Below, one piece after another: positions 52,613-61,993 of a stretch of DNA of 64,000 bases. Every line of letters begins with the position of its first letter. Position 1 is the first letter of the stretch. The notes below the pieces were generated by a model. The model saw nothing but the letters and a program-made list of their open reading frames with translations, did no database searches and was not told the origin of the DNA. The stretch comes from Modestobacter marinus. GTDB taxonomy: Bacteria; Actinomycetota; Actinomycetes; Mycobacteriales; Geodermatophilaceae. A program made the translations under genes and the position numbers. The DNA is taken from NCBI RefSeq assembly GCF_019799945.1, contig NZ_JABGCH010000022.1, positions 1 through 64,000 of the forward strand, read 5' to 3'.

Positions 52613-52965
52613 CCGGCTCCTTCATCGGGGCATTGCCGGCGTCGGCCGGGTGAGCGGAGGATGCCCGAACGGGATCGGGGACGAGGCCACCGGCGCAGCC
52701 ACGCTGCAAGCGTCATCTGTGCGGCGGCGCAGGCGCGTTGGGAGCGTGCCGCGAACAGCCTCGCATTCGCGCCGACGGCGTCCCGCGGTCCGGACACGGG
52801 GGTCGATCACCGACGCGAGGAGCCGCACACCCTGGCGACGGCGCGCCGGTCCTGCTCTGATTGAGCGCCGTCGGCGCGGAACCCGCCACCGGTACTGCCC
52901 CGCTGCCGCGGAGCCACGGGGCGAGCCGGCGCGAGCGAGCCCCGGGCTGAGTGGAGGCGGTCGGC
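52613..52965. other. Intergenic stretch upstream of the kinase module
   Basis: No gene is supported. It should hold the promoters of the PAP2 and kinase-FHA-ABC genes. I see no clear -35/-10 pair or palindrome. Confidence 0.45.
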
Positions 52966-55900
52966 ATGACGATGTTGCAGTCGGGCAGCGAGATCGCCGG
53001 CTACCGGATCGAGTCCCTGATCGGTCGGGGTGGCATGGCGGTCGTCTACCGCGCCGAGGACGTGCGTCTGGGCCGCAAGGTCGCGTTGAAGCTCCTTCCG
53101 CCTCAGCTTTCCGACAACGAGCAGTTCCGCCAGCGTTTCATCCAGGAGTCACGGCTGGCGGCGTCGCTGGAGCACCCGAACATCGTGCCCATCTACGGCG
53201 CCGGGGAGGCCGACGGGCAGTTGTTCATCGCGATGCGGTACGTCCTGGGCAGCGACCTGAGGGGCCTGCTGTCGCAGCAGGGTGGTCCCCTGCCGCTGGA
53301 CCGGCTGCTGCGGCTGTCCAGCCAGATCGGGGATGCGCTGGACACGGCACACCGGGCCGGACTGGTGCACCGGGACGTCAAGCCGGACAACCTTCTCGTC
53401 GCCGCCAGCCGCGACAACCCGGGTCAGTCCAAGGGCGACCACTTCTACCTGACCGACTTCGGGATCACCAAGCGCAGCACCGAGCTGTCGGGCGGGCTGA
53501 CGGCCAGCGGACAGTTCCTCGGCTCCGTCGACTACGTCTCCCCCGAGCAGATCCAGGGTAAGCCGGTGGGGGCAACGGCGGACATCTACTCGCTGGGGTG
53601 CGTGCTCTACGAGTGCCTGACCGGGCAGCTGCCCTTCCGCCGGGACGACGACGCCGCGCTGCTGTGGGCCCACCTCGTCGACATACCGCCGCCGATCACG
53701 GGGATCCGCCCCGAGCTGCCCGCGGCGGTCGACGCCGTGGTGGCGCGGGCCATGGCCAAGGAGCCGGTGGACCGCTACGCGTCCTGCCAGGAGCTCGTGG
53801 ACGAGCTCGCGCAGGCCCTCGGCATGCAGGCCCCCGTGTCCTCGCCGGGTGGCCGGTCGACGGGGGACGGTGGAGCGGCCGAGCCCCGCGACGACGCGAC
53901 GCCCGACGGCCTCCGAGCGGGATCGGGCGTCGAGGACGTTCCCGGCCGGAGCCGGCAGCCGCCGTCGCCCTCCGGCCCGTCCGAGCACGTGTGCGTCCCA
54001 GCGGACGCCGCACCCGGGGCCGCCCCGCCGGCGGCCGCCGAGACGGATTCCGAGGACCCGCTCGCCGTCCCCCTGGAGGTGCGCGCGGGGGACCGGCGAT
54101 GGGTCGTACCTCCGTGGGAGACCGTCACCCTTGGTCGCGACATGGAGGTCGGCGGGCCCATCACGGACGGGCGGGTGTCCCGTCACCACGCGACCGTCCA
54201 GCACGGCTCGGCGGGGTGGGTGCTCAGCGACCACAGCCGCAACGGCGTTTTCCTGGCGGGCCGGCGCACACCGCGAGTCCTGCTCACGGGTTCCACGGTC
54301 GTCTCGCTCGGGCACCCCGTCGAGGGTGTCGCGGTCACCTTGACCCCGCTCGCTACGACACGTGACGTGCCCGGCGGGGCGCCTCCCACGCACGCGGCGC
54401 TGTCCGCCGTGCACCACCTCCCGCCGGATCGGCTCGCCATCGGACGTCTGCCGGACAACGACGTGGTGGTGGACGACCTCCTGGTCTCCCGTCACCATGC
54501 AGTTCTCGAGCGGAGCCCGGAAGGCTGGCGGCTGCGGGACCTGAACAGCGCGAACGGGACGTTCCTGAACGGCCGGGGGGTCGACGAGGCGCTCGTGGCC
54601 GAGCGAGACCTGATCGGCGTCGGACGCACCCTGCTGCAGCTGTCCGGTGATCGGCTGGTGCAGTACGAGGACCGGGGGGACGTCGACATCGAGGCCGACG
54701 ACCTGGTCGTGATCCGCGACGGTCGGCGATTGCTCGACGGGGTGGGATTCCGTCTACCGGGCCGGAGTCTGCTGGCAGTCCTCGGTCCGAGCGGCTCGGG
54801 CAAGTCGACCCTGCTCGGCGCGTTGACCGGGACCCGCCCGGCCGACTCGGGTGCGGTCAGCTACGGCGGCCGGGACCTCTACGACGAGTACGAGGAGCTG
54901 CAGCAGCGGATCGGGGTCGTCCCCCAGGACGACATTCTGCATCCGCAGTTGACCGTGCGTCGCGCGCTGTCGTACGCGGCCCGCCTGCGCTTTCCGCCGG
55001 ACGTCCCGGCCGTGGTCCGGGAGCAGCGCATCCAGGAGGTGCTCGACGAACTGGGACTCGCCGAGCGCGCCGACCTCCGCATCGACCGCCTGTCCGGTGG
55101 CCAGCGCAAGCGGACGAGCGTGGCCCTCGAGTTGTTGACCCGGCCCTCCCTCCTCTTCCTCGACGAGCCCACCTCGGGACTGGACCCGGGGCTCGACAAG
55201 CAGGTGATGGGGAGCCTGCGGGACCTCGCGGACGGCGGTCGCACCGTGGTCGTGGTCACGCACAACGTCGCCAACCTGGACGTGTGCGATCAACTCGTGA
55301 TCCTGGCCCCGGGAGGTCGGGTCGCCTACGACGGCCCACCGCGCCGGGCACTGGACTACTTCGGCGTCACGGACTTCGCGGACATCTTCACGCAGTTGGA
55401 GAACGACCCGGCGACCGATTGGGCCGCCCGGTTCCGACGCTCGGACATCGCCCCTCGGCCACCCACCCGGCCGGCGCGTCGAGCGGCTCCTGCCACCGCT
55501 GCGCCACCACGGCGATCGGGCTTCACCCAGTTCCCCGTCCTGTGCCGTCGGACGTTCGACGTGATGCTGGCCGACCGGACCTACCTGGCCTTCCTCGCCC
55601 TGCTGCCGGTCCTGTTGAGCGGTGTCGCGCACGCCCTCCCCGCCCCGCACGGACTCTCGACCGCGCGGGGTGATGTCACCGCGACGCAGCTCCTGCTGGT
55701 GCTGACGATGTCCGGCACGTTGATGGGCACCGCCTCATCGATCCGTGAACTGGTCAAGGAACGCACCATCTACGAGCGTGAGCGATCGATCGGGTTGTCG
55801 AGCACCGCTTACCTCGCCGCCAAGCTCACCGTCCTGGGTCTGGTGACCGCTGTCCAGGCAGCCGTGTTCTGCGCCGTGGCGCTGCTGGGCCGGGCGGGTC

Positions 55901-56388
55901 CCGACGGCGCGACGACTCTCGGGTCGGGGCGTCTGGAGATCGCGGTGAGCGTCGTTGCGGTGACGTGCGCGTCCATGGTGCTGGGCCTGGTGATCTCCAC
56001 GGCGATCGGCAACGCCGACCGAGGCATGCCGCTGCTGGTTCTCACGGTGATGGTGCAGCTCGTCCTGGCGGGCGGGCTGTTCCCCCTCGTCGGCCGGGCC
56101 GGTCTCGACCAGCTCTCCTGGATCCTCCCGTCGCGCTGGGGCTTCGCGATGGGAGCAGCGACCATGGACCTCGGCAGGGTGCCTCCGCCGGTCGACGACC
56201 CGCTGTGGCGGCACAGCGCGAGTGCCTGGACCGCCGATCTGCTCGTCCTCGCGGCACTGGCCCTCGTGATGATCTGCGTGGTCGCCTGGGGCCTGTGGCG
56301 GTCCGATCCCACCCGTCAGCGTCGTGCGACCCGCCTACGACGTAGGCCCACGCACGCCGACTCCCGACCCGGAGTGGCCGCGGCGTAG
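52966..56388 (+). CDS. Fused Ser/Thr kinase - FHA - FHA - ABC ATPase - ABC2 permease
   Basis: A 1140-residue protein joining five modules. Kinase (about 15-285): GRGGMAVVYRAED, VALKLL Lys, VHRDVKPDNLL (about 135), TDFGITKR (about 164), YVSPEQI. Linker rich in Pro/Ala/Ser. FHA1 (about 372-455): LGRDMEV, GRVSRHHATV, SRNGVFLAG. FHA2 (about 485-565): IGRLPDNDVVV, SRHHAVLE, NSANGTFLNG. ABC ATPase: GPSGSGKSTLL (about 608), LSGGQRKR (about 709), LLFLDEPTSGLD (about 730). Six helices follow (about 860-1115). FHA-FHA-ABC is the layout of mycobacterial Rv1747, phosphorylated by the separate kinase PknF; here the kinase is in the same chain. All key residues are intact. ATG at 52966 has GGAGG at 8 nt. 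Confidence 0.93.
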   Translation: MTMLQSGSEIAGYRIESLIGRGGMAVVYRAEDVRLGRKVALKLLPPQLSDNEQFRQRFIQESRLAASLEHPNIVPIYGAGEADGQLFIAMRYVLGSDLRGLLSQQGGPLPLDRLLRLSSQIGDALDTAHRAGLVHRDVKPDNLLVAASRDNPGQSKGDHFYLTDFGITKRSTELSGGLTASGQFLGSVDYVSPEQIQGKPVGATADIYSLGCVLYECLTGQLPFRRDDDAALLWAHLVDIPPPITGIRPELPAAVDAVVARAMAKEPVDRYASCQELVDELAQALGMQAPVSSPGGRSTGDGGAAEPRDDATPDGLRAGSGVEDVPGRSRQPPSPSGPSEHVCVPADAAPGAAPPAAAETDSEDPLAVPLEVRAGDRRWVVPPWETVTLGRDMEVGGPITDGRVSRHHATVQHGSAGWVLSDHSRNGVFLAGRRTPRVLLTGSTVVSLGHPVEGVAVTLTPLATTRDVPGGAPPTHAALSAVHHLPPDRLAIGRLPDNDVVVDDLLVSRHHAVLERSPEGWRLRDLNSANGTFLNGRGVDEALVAERDLIGVGRTLLQLSGDRLVQYEDRGDVDIEADDLVVIRDGRRLLDGVGFRLPGRSLLAVLGPSGSGKSTLLGALTGTRPADSGAVSYGGRDLYDEYEELQQRIGVVPQDDILHPQLTVRRALSYAARLRFPPDVPAVVREQRIQEVLDELGLAERADLRIDRLSGGQRKRTSVALELLTRPSLLFLDEPTSGLDPGLDKQVMGSLRDLADGGRTVVVVTHNVANLDVCDQLVILAPGGRVAYDGPPRRALDYFGVTDFADIFTQLENDPATDWAARFRRSDIAPRPPTRPARRAAPATAAPPRRSGFTQFPVLCRRTFDVMLADRTYLAFLALLPVLLSGVAHALPAPHGLSTARGDVTATQLLLVLTMSGTLMGTASSIRELVKERTIYERERSIGLSSTAYLAAKLTVLGLVTAVQAAVFCAVALLGRAGPDGATTLGSGRLEIAVSVVAVTCASMVLGLVISTAIGNADRGMPLLVLTVMVQLVLAGGLFPLVGRAGLDQLSWILPSRWGFAMGAATMDLGRVPPPVDDPLWRHSASAWTADLLVLAALALVMICVVAWGLWRSDPTRQRRATRLRRRPTHADSRPGVAAA

Positions 56389-56553
56389 CCGGTCGACCCC
56401 TCAGCGCGATGGCCTCACCGCGCGAGCACCCCTCGCTACGGCTGTCGCGGCTCAGCGGCGCGGATGTACCTCGTGGAACTGGAGACTCGTGCGAGCCGAC
56501 GACCAGGCCAGCCCACGGCGCGATACGCGGCACCCGAGGCCTCGGGAGGAACC

Positions 56554-58923
56554 TTGGACCCACAGACCTTCGGTCCGTACCGGCTGGAGGCACTCATCGG
56601 CCACGGCGGCATGGGCGAGGTCTACCGGGCCTACGACACTGTGCGTGAGCGGACGGTGGCGCTCAAGCGACTACGCCCGGAGTTCGTGGCCGATGAGAGG
56701 TACCGCGCCCGGTTCCTCAGGGAGTGCCACGGTGCCGCGGGGCTGACGGAGGCCCACGTCATCCCGATCCACGACTTCGGGGAGATCGACGGCCGGCTCT
56801 ACCTCGACATGCGACTGATCGAGGGCCAGGACCTCGGTGAGCTGCTGGCGACCCTGGGCCCGCTGCCGCCTCACGCGGCCGTCGACGTCGTCGAGCAGGT
56901 CGCGGCCGCACTCGACGCCGCACATCGCGCGGGACTGGTGCACCGCGACGTCAAACCGTCGAACGTGCTGCTCGGTGGCGACGCTCCCGCCCGCCACTGC
57001 TACCTGGCCGACTTCGGGCTGACGGGAAAGGTCGGCCACGGCAGCGTCTCGCTGACCGCGACCGGGACCACGGTCGGGACGCTGGACTACATCGCGCCAG
57101 AGCGGCTGACCGGCCGCCCCAGCGACCACCGGGTGGACGTGTACTCGCTGGCCTGCCTGCTGCACGAAGCGCTGACCGGGCACCCACCGTTCGAGGCCGA
57201 CGAACTGCCGGCGATGATCCACTCGCACCTGAACCTGCAACCGCCGCCGGCCTCGGCGCTCGTCGCGGGTGTACCGGCGACGCTGGACGCGGTCATCGCG
57301 CGGGGCATGGCCAAGGACCCCGACGCCCGGTACGGGAGCGCCGGTGAACTGGCTGCCGCCGCACGCGCCGCGATCAGCGGGCCGGTCGCGGCGTCGCCGA
57401 TGACCGATGTCGTCGAGACGGGGGTCGCCGGGTTCGGGCCGGTGCCGCCGCCGGCGACCGGCTCGGCCGAGACGGGGCCCGCCGAGGTGGGGCCGGCGAT
57501 GCCGCCGACGGTCGGCTCGACCGAGACGGGGATCGCCGAGGTCAGGTCCGCGAGAGCACGTCGTGTCCGCTCGCCCGCTCCGCGGCGACGGCGCCGCCTG
57601 GTGTCCAGGCTGCTCGTCCTCGGTGTGCTCGTCCTCGCCCTGGGGGCGGTCATCGAGGCGGTGACCCTGTTCGGTTCGGACGACCCCACGGTGGTCCGGG
57701 CGGAGGCCGCCGGCGAACCGGGAGAGGCACCCTTCACCCCACCCGCGAGCGAGGAGCAGCCCCAGCAGGCGCCCCCGCCCGGGGCGAGCGGCACGGTGTC
57801 CGGCGATGCTCCGGGTCTCTACGGCGGCTCGGGGACCGATGAGTGCCGTCCCGAGGACATCGCCTCGTTCCTGGACGCACATCCCGATCGGGCAGCGGCC
57901 TGGGCGGGGGCGCAGGGGATCCAGACCAGCGAGATCCGGTCGTTCCTCGGCCGGCTCACCTCGCTGACCCTCCGCGCCGACACGGCCGTGACCAACTACG
58001 GCTACCGGGACGGTGTGGCCACCCCGATCCAGTCCGTCCTGCAGGCAGGGACGGCGGTGCTCGTCGACGAGCGCGGCGCACCGCGGGTGCGGTGCGCGTG
58101 CGGCAACCCGCTCGGACCTCCGGCACCGCGGACGGCGGTCCGCTACGAGGGTGCGACGTGGTCGGGGTTCTCGCCGCGGGCAGTCACGGTCGTCCGGCCC
58201 GCACCAGCGCCGGTCCAGGAGTTCGTCATCGTGGAGCCGGACACCCAGGCGGTCGTTGCCCGCCCCTGCGCGACCACGGGGCAGCTGGACCACCCCGTCG
58301 ACCCGGCAGCGGTCGAAGCTGCGCTGGCCCTGTGGAGACATGTGGAGGCAGAGGCCTCGGCATTTCCGGCCGCGGGTGGGTCGAGCTCCCGGTCGAGCAA
58401 GGCCGATTCTCACGACGAACCAAGCGGGACAACGGGTACTAGGGAGGACACGGGATCCACGACATCGGGATCGAAGGAGTCCTCGTCGTCCTCGTCGCCG
58501 TCCTCGAAGTCCCAGCCGAGCTCGGCACCGGAGTCCGAGGCGCCGGGATCCCCGCCATCCTCGGAGTCGAAAGTTCCGCCAGTCTCGGACTCGGTGTCTC
58601 CACCGCCGCCGGACTCGGTGTCTCCTCCGCCGCCGGACTCGGTGTCTCCTCCGCCGCCGGACTCGGTGTCTCCTCCGCCGCCGGACTCGGTGTCTCCTCC
58701 GCCGCCGGACTCGGTGTCTCCTCCGCCGCCGGACTCGGTGTCTCCTCCGCCGCCGGACTCGGTGTCTCCTCCGCCGCCGGAGCCGGTGTCTCCTCCGCCG
58801 CCGGTGTCTCCGGCGCCGCCGGTGGAGGACCCGGCGCCGCCGGTCGAGGACCCGCCGTCGCCCCCGGAGTCCCCGCCGGCGAGCGGGTCGACGACCGGGA
58901 CCGACCGATGGGCACGGACGTGA
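56554..58923 (+). CDS. Membrane Ser/Thr kinase with DUF6777 ectodomain and Pro-rich repeat tail
   Basis: A 789-residue receptor-type kinase. The kinase domain (about 8-270) has GHGGMGEVYRAYD, VHRDVKPSNVLL (about 129), LADFGLTGK (about 152) and YIAPERL. An Arg-rich stretch and one membrane helix (about 349-370) follow. The outer DUF6777 domain (about 412-600) includes DAPGLYGGSG, AWAGAQGIQTSEI and TNYGYRDG. The tail is Ser-rich, then eight DSVSPPPP units and one EPVSPPPP. The TTG at 56554 was chosen for its GGGAGGA site; an ATG at 56464 would add 30 residues without a ribosome site. It lies 165 bp after the kinase-ABC fusion on the same strand, probably functionally linked. Confidence 0.9.
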   Translation: MDPQTFGPYRLEALIGHGGMGEVYRAYDTVRERTVALKRLRPEFVADERYRARFLRECHGAAGLTEAHVIPIHDFGEIDGRLYLDMRLIEGQDLGELLATLGPLPPHAAVDVVEQVAAALDAAHRAGLVHRDVKPSNVLLGGDAPARHCYLADFGLTGKVGHGSVSLTATGTTVGTLDYIAPERLTGRPSDHRVDVYSLACLLHEALTGHPPFEADELPAMIHSHLNLQPPPASALVAGVPATLDAVIARGMAKDPDARYGSAGELAAAARAAISGPVAASPMTDVVETGVAGFGPVPPPATGSAETGPAEVGPAMPPTVGSTETGIAEVRSARARRVRSPAPRRRRRLVSRLLVLGVLVLALGAVIEAVTLFGSDDPTVVRAEAAGEPGEAPFTPPASEEQPQQAPPPGASGTVSGDAPGLYGGSGTDECRPEDIASFLDAHPDRAAAWAGAQGIQTSEIRSFLGRLTSLTLRADTAVTNYGYRDGVATPIQSVLQAGTAVLVDERGAPRVRCACGNPLGPPAPRTAVRYEGATWSGFSPRAVTVVRPAPAPVQEFVIVEPDTQAVVARPCATTGQLDHPVDPAAVEAALALWRHVEAEASAFPAAGGSSSRSSKADSHDEPSGTTGTREDTGSTTSGSKESSSSSSPSSKSQPSSAPESEAPGSPPSSESKVPPVSDSVSPPPPDSVSPPPPDSVSPPPPDSVSPPPPDSVSPPPPDSVSPPPPDSVSPPPPDSVSPPPPEPVSPPPPVSPAPPVEDPAPPVEDPPSPPESPPASGSTTGTDRWART
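58588..58803 (+). repeat. Nine 24-bp tandem coding repeats
   Basis: Units start every 24 bases from 58588. Eight encode DSVSPPPP and the ninth EPVSPPPP. Units 2-8 are nearly identical at the DNA level, with only a CCA/CCT difference in unit 1, which indicates recent slippage or duplication. Confidence 0.9.
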
Positions 58924-58927
58924 TCCG

Positions 58928-58953
58928 CCGGCTTTCGACAGGTGTGAAGCCGG
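58928..58953. terminator. Hairpin between kinase and amylosucrase genes
   Basis: CCGGCTT and AAGCCGG pair around a 12-nt loop, 4 bp after the kinase stop and 25 bp before the amylosucrase stop. No T-run. Confidence 0.45.
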
Positions 58954-58978
58954 ACAATCTGGCCGTCTGGGGTGCCGC

Positions 58979-60991
58979 TCAGGGCTCGGCGTACCAGGCG
59001 AACCCGAGCCCCGGCACGACCAGCCCGCCGTGCTCCACCCGCAGCGGGCCGTCGCTGGCCAGCACCAGCTCGTAGCTGCCGAAGCCGGTGACCGTGTCGG
59101 CGTCCACCACCTCCGGGTCGGGGGAGAAGTTGGCCAGCCCGACGAAGGCCCCGCTGCGGGGGTGCCGGCGCCGCCAGACGAGGACCCGGTCGCTGCCGGC
59201 GTGCAGGACCGACGGCTCGGAGCCGCCGCGCAGGGCCGGCAGCGACCGCCGCACCTGCCCGAACCGGCACATCCGGGCGTACACCCGGCCCTCCAGGGTG
59301 GTGGGGTCGTGCCGCCGTCCGGCCGCCGGCCAGTCCATCAGCGGGCGGTGCATCCAGCGGTTGTCCGGCGCCCGGGACGGGTCCTCGAGGTAGCGGTCGT
59401 CGTTGAGCAGGGCGATCTCGTCGCCCATGTACAGCAGGGGCACGCCGCCGTAGGCGAAGGCGACGGAGTAGAGCAGCACCAGCCGCCGGATTCCGGCCTC
59501 CACGGCGTCGTCGTCGCCGCGTTCGAGCGCCGCCTCGATCCCGCACAGCGACGCCGCCGACCCGGAGATGCGGGCGTCGCCGGTCAGCGCGTTCTCCTGG
59601 AACAGCGCGCCCCGGGACGAGGACGCCGGGTAGTGGCCGGCGAAGAAGTCGTTGAGGAACCGGCGGTGCGAGTGCCCGCCCACGCCGATCGCGGCGGCGT
59701 CCTCGTCGGTGACCGCCCACCCGATGTCGTCGTGCCCCCGCACGTAGGTCACCCAGCTGGCGCGGGAGGGGATCGGCCGCATCCGGCGCAGTGCGGTGCG
59801 GGCCAGCCGGGCGTCCTGGGTGGCCAGGCTGCTCCACAGCAGCACCATGAGCTGGTTGTGGTAGGCCAGCTCGCACTCGGGCCGCTCCCGCTCGTGGCCG
59901 CCGAGGTAGGGCACCAGGTCGTCCGGGGCGACGATCGCCTCGGCCTTGAAGACGACGGCCGGGGCGGCCATCCGGGTGAGCGCGTGCAGCAGCTGCACCA
60001 GGTCGTGCACCTCGGGCTGGTTCTGGCAGCTGGTGCCCAGCCGCTTCCACATGAACGGGATGGCGTCCATCCGGAACACCTCGACGCCGCGGTTGGCCAG
60101 CCAGGTGATCTCGCCGAGCATGGCCAGGGTGACCTCGGGGTTGGCGTAGTCGAGGTCCCACTGGTAGCTCCAGAACGTCGTCCACACCCAGCCGCCGGCG
60201 CCGCCGCGGGCCTCCGGCACCCAGGTGAACGACCCGGGCGACCGGTCGGGGAAGACCTCGGGGATGGTCGCCTCGTACGCGTCGGGCATCGTCCGGTCGG
60301 GGAACGCGGTGTAGAAGCCGGCGTAGGCGGGATCCCCGGCCAGCCAGCCGCGCGCCCAGGGGTGCTCGGCGGCGGTGTGGTTGAGCACCAGGTCGATGCA
60401 CAGGCTGATGCCCCGCTCGCGCAGCGCCGCCGCCACCGTCTCCAGGTCCGCCATCGTGCCCAGCCGCGGATCGACCTGGCGGTAGTCGGCGACGGCGTAA
60501 CCGCCGTCGTTCTCGCCCTCCCGCGGCCGCAGCAGCGGCATCAGGTGTAGGTAGGTGGTGCCCAGCTCGGAGAGGTGGTCCAGCCGGCCGGGGAGCTCGG
60601 CGAGCGTGCCGCTGAAGTGGTCGACGTAGCAGACGTAGCCCTGCATCCGCTCGTGCTGGAACCAGCCGGGGTCGATCTCGCGGCGGCGGTCGAGGCGCCG
60701 GAGCTCCGCCGGTCGCTCCGCCGCGGCGGCCAGGACGGTGCGCAGCGCCCGGGCGAGCAGCTCGTCGGGATCGGCGCGGGCGCCGTAGAGGGCGACGAGG
60801 GGCCCGTGCGCGTCGGCCAGCGCGATCTGCACCCGGGTCAGGAAGGCCTCGGCCTCGTCCGCGCCGAGCGCGGCGACCGCGTCGGCGGCCAGCCCTGGGG
60901 ACAGCCGCTGCCACGCCTCGTCGGCGAGCTGCCCTGCCGACCGCCGGCCGGTCGGGTCCAGAGGGGCGGACGACCGGCGCGGAGGCTGCAC
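58979..60991 (-). CDS. Amylosucrase (GH13)
   Basis: A 670-residue glycoside hydrolase family 13 enzyme of the amylosucrase type, which builds alpha-1,4-glucan from sucrose. Motifs: DLVLNHTAAEHPWARG (region I), VFRMDAIPFMWKRLG with nucleophile Asp (region II), FKAEAIVAPDD with acid/base Glu (region III) and YVRGHDDIGW (region IV). The N-terminal helical domain and QHERMQGYVCYVDHFSGTL lead-in match amylosucrases better than plain amylases. The GTG at 60991 is chosen from several GTG codons; 61036 is an alternative. Confidence 0.88.
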   Translation of the reverse strand: MQPPRRSSAPLDPTGRRSAGQLADEAWQRLSPGLAADAVAALGADEAEAFLTRVQIALADAHGPLVALYGARADPDELLARALRTVLAAAAERPAELRRLDRRREIDPGWFQHERMQGYVCYVDHFSGTLAELPGRLDHLSELGTTYLHLMPLLRPREGENDGGYAVADYRQVDPRLGTMADLETVAAALRERGISLCIDLVLNHTAAEHPWARGWLAGDPAYAGFYTAFPDRTMPDAYEATIPEVFPDRSPGSFTWVPEARGGAGGWVWTTFWSYQWDLDYANPEVTLAMLGEITWLANRGVEVFRMDAIPFMWKRLGTSCQNQPEVHDLVQLLHALTRMAAPAVVFKAEAIVAPDDLVPYLGGHERERPECELAYHNQLMVLLWSSLATQDARLARTALRRMRPIPSRASWVTYVRGHDDIGWAVTDEDAAAIGVGGHSHRRFLNDFFAGHYPASSSRGALFQENALTGDARISGSAASLCGIEAALERGDDDAVEAGIRRLVLLYSVAFAYGGVPLLYMGDEIALLNDDRYLEDPSRAPDNRWMHRPLMDWPAAGRRHDPTTLEGRVYARMCRFGQVRRSLPALRGGSEPSVLHAGSDRVLVWRRRHPRSGAFVGLANFSPDPEVVDADTVTGFGSYELVLASDGPLRVEHGGLVVPGLGFAWYAEP

Positions 60992-61120
60992 GCGGGCAGT
61001 ATGCCGTCCCCCGACCACCACGGTGACCGGGTCCACGGTCGATGCGTAACAGTGCTGCCGAGACGGGTACGCCCGGGGTCCCGTAGCCCGTGCGGGTGCC
61101 CTGCGACGAAGGAGATGGCC

Positions 61121-61948
61121 ATGAGCACCAAGGTCGAGGAGTCGATCCAGGTCGACGTCCCGGTGAGCACCGCCTACAACCAGTGGACGCAGTTCGAGGA
61201 CTTCCCCCACTTCATGGGCGGGGTGAAGGAGGTCCACCAGCACGACGACCAGCGCCTGCACTGGACGGCCGAGATCGCCGGCGTGCGGCGCGAGTGGGAG
61301 GCCACCATCCTCGAGCAGGTACCGGACCAGAAGATCGCCTGGGCGGCCACCGAGGGGGCCACGAACGCCGGCGCCGTCCGCTTCGTCTCCACCGGGCCGA
61401 CGTCCACGACCGTGTACCTGACCCTGGAGTACGAGCCCGAGGGCCTGGTCGAGCAGGCCGGGGACAAGCTCGGCATCGTGGGACGCCAGGCCAAGGCCGA
61501 CCTGAAGCGGTTCAAGGAGCTCATCGAGAGCGAGGGCTACGAGAGCGGCGCCTGGCGGGGCACGGTGAACGCGGGCGCCGGCGTCGGGACCCCGGGCGTC
61601 GAGGCCGCCGCGGCCTCGCGAGGGGACAGCGGCAAGGCGGGGATGTCCCCGACGGCCAAGATCGCCGGTGCGGCGGCGGCGGTGGCCGGCGTCGCGGCGG
61701 CGGGTGCCGCGGTGGCCGCGTCGAAGAGCGGGGAGACCGAGGAGCGGGACGTGCGCGAGTCCCAGCCGGTCACCATCGCCGAGGAGGTCACCGTCGTGGA
61801 GCAGCCGCCGCCGGACACCGTCCGCACCGACGTGCTCGTGGACGAGTCGGGGACGGCGGGCTACTCGACCACGCCGTCCACGGAGGGCGTCGAGACCGGG
61901 ACCCAGCGGCCTGACGACGACCCGATGATCGGCGGCGGCAGCCGCTGA
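61121..61948 (+). CDS. SRPBCC family protein with Ala-rich C-terminal tail
   Basis: A 275-residue protein. Residues 1-150 are a polyketide-cyclase/START-like fold (VEESIQVDVPVSTAYNQWTQFEDFPHFMGGVKEV), a type seen next to stress genes in actinobacteria. The remainder is an Ala/Gly helix-like segment (AGAAAAVAGVAAAGAAVAAS) then a Thr/Glu/Val-rich acidic tail. The ATG at 61121 has GAAGGAG at 6 nt. Divergent from amylosucrase. It may bind a lipid or hydrophobic ligand; no function is known. Confidence 0.83.
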   Translation: MSTKVEESIQVDVPVSTAYNQWTQFEDFPHFMGGVKEVHQHDDQRLHWTAEIAGVRREWEATILEQVPDQKIAWAATEGATNAGAVRFVSTGPTSTTVYLTLEYEPEGLVEQAGDKLGIVGRQAKADLKRFKELIESEGYESGAWRGTVNAGAGVGTPGVEAAAASRGDSGKAGMSPTAKIAGAAAAVAGVAAAGAAVAASKSGETEERDVRESQPVTIAEEVTVVEQPPPDTVRTDVLVDESGTAGYSTTPSTEGVETGTQRPDDDPMIGGGSR

Positions 61949-61954
61949 CCGCCC

Positions 61955-61987
61955 GCGGCCGGTGGGGGAGCTTCCCCCACCGGCCGC
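61955..61987. terminator. Bidirectional terminator between SRPBCC and fbiC
   Basis: A perfect 15-bp stem, GCGGCCGGTGGGGGA with its complement, around a 3-nt loop and followed by CTCCTTT. It sits between two converging stops and is the best terminator in the window. Confidence 0.8.
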
Positions 61988-61993
61988 CTCCTT

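Noticed and set aside
58936-58960. GTGAAGCCGGACAATCTG reads VKPDNL, like a kinase catalytic loop, just after the DUF6777 kinase
   Set aside because: Only six residues match, the surrounding codons do not continue as a kinase, and the bases are part of a hairpin. Treated as chance.
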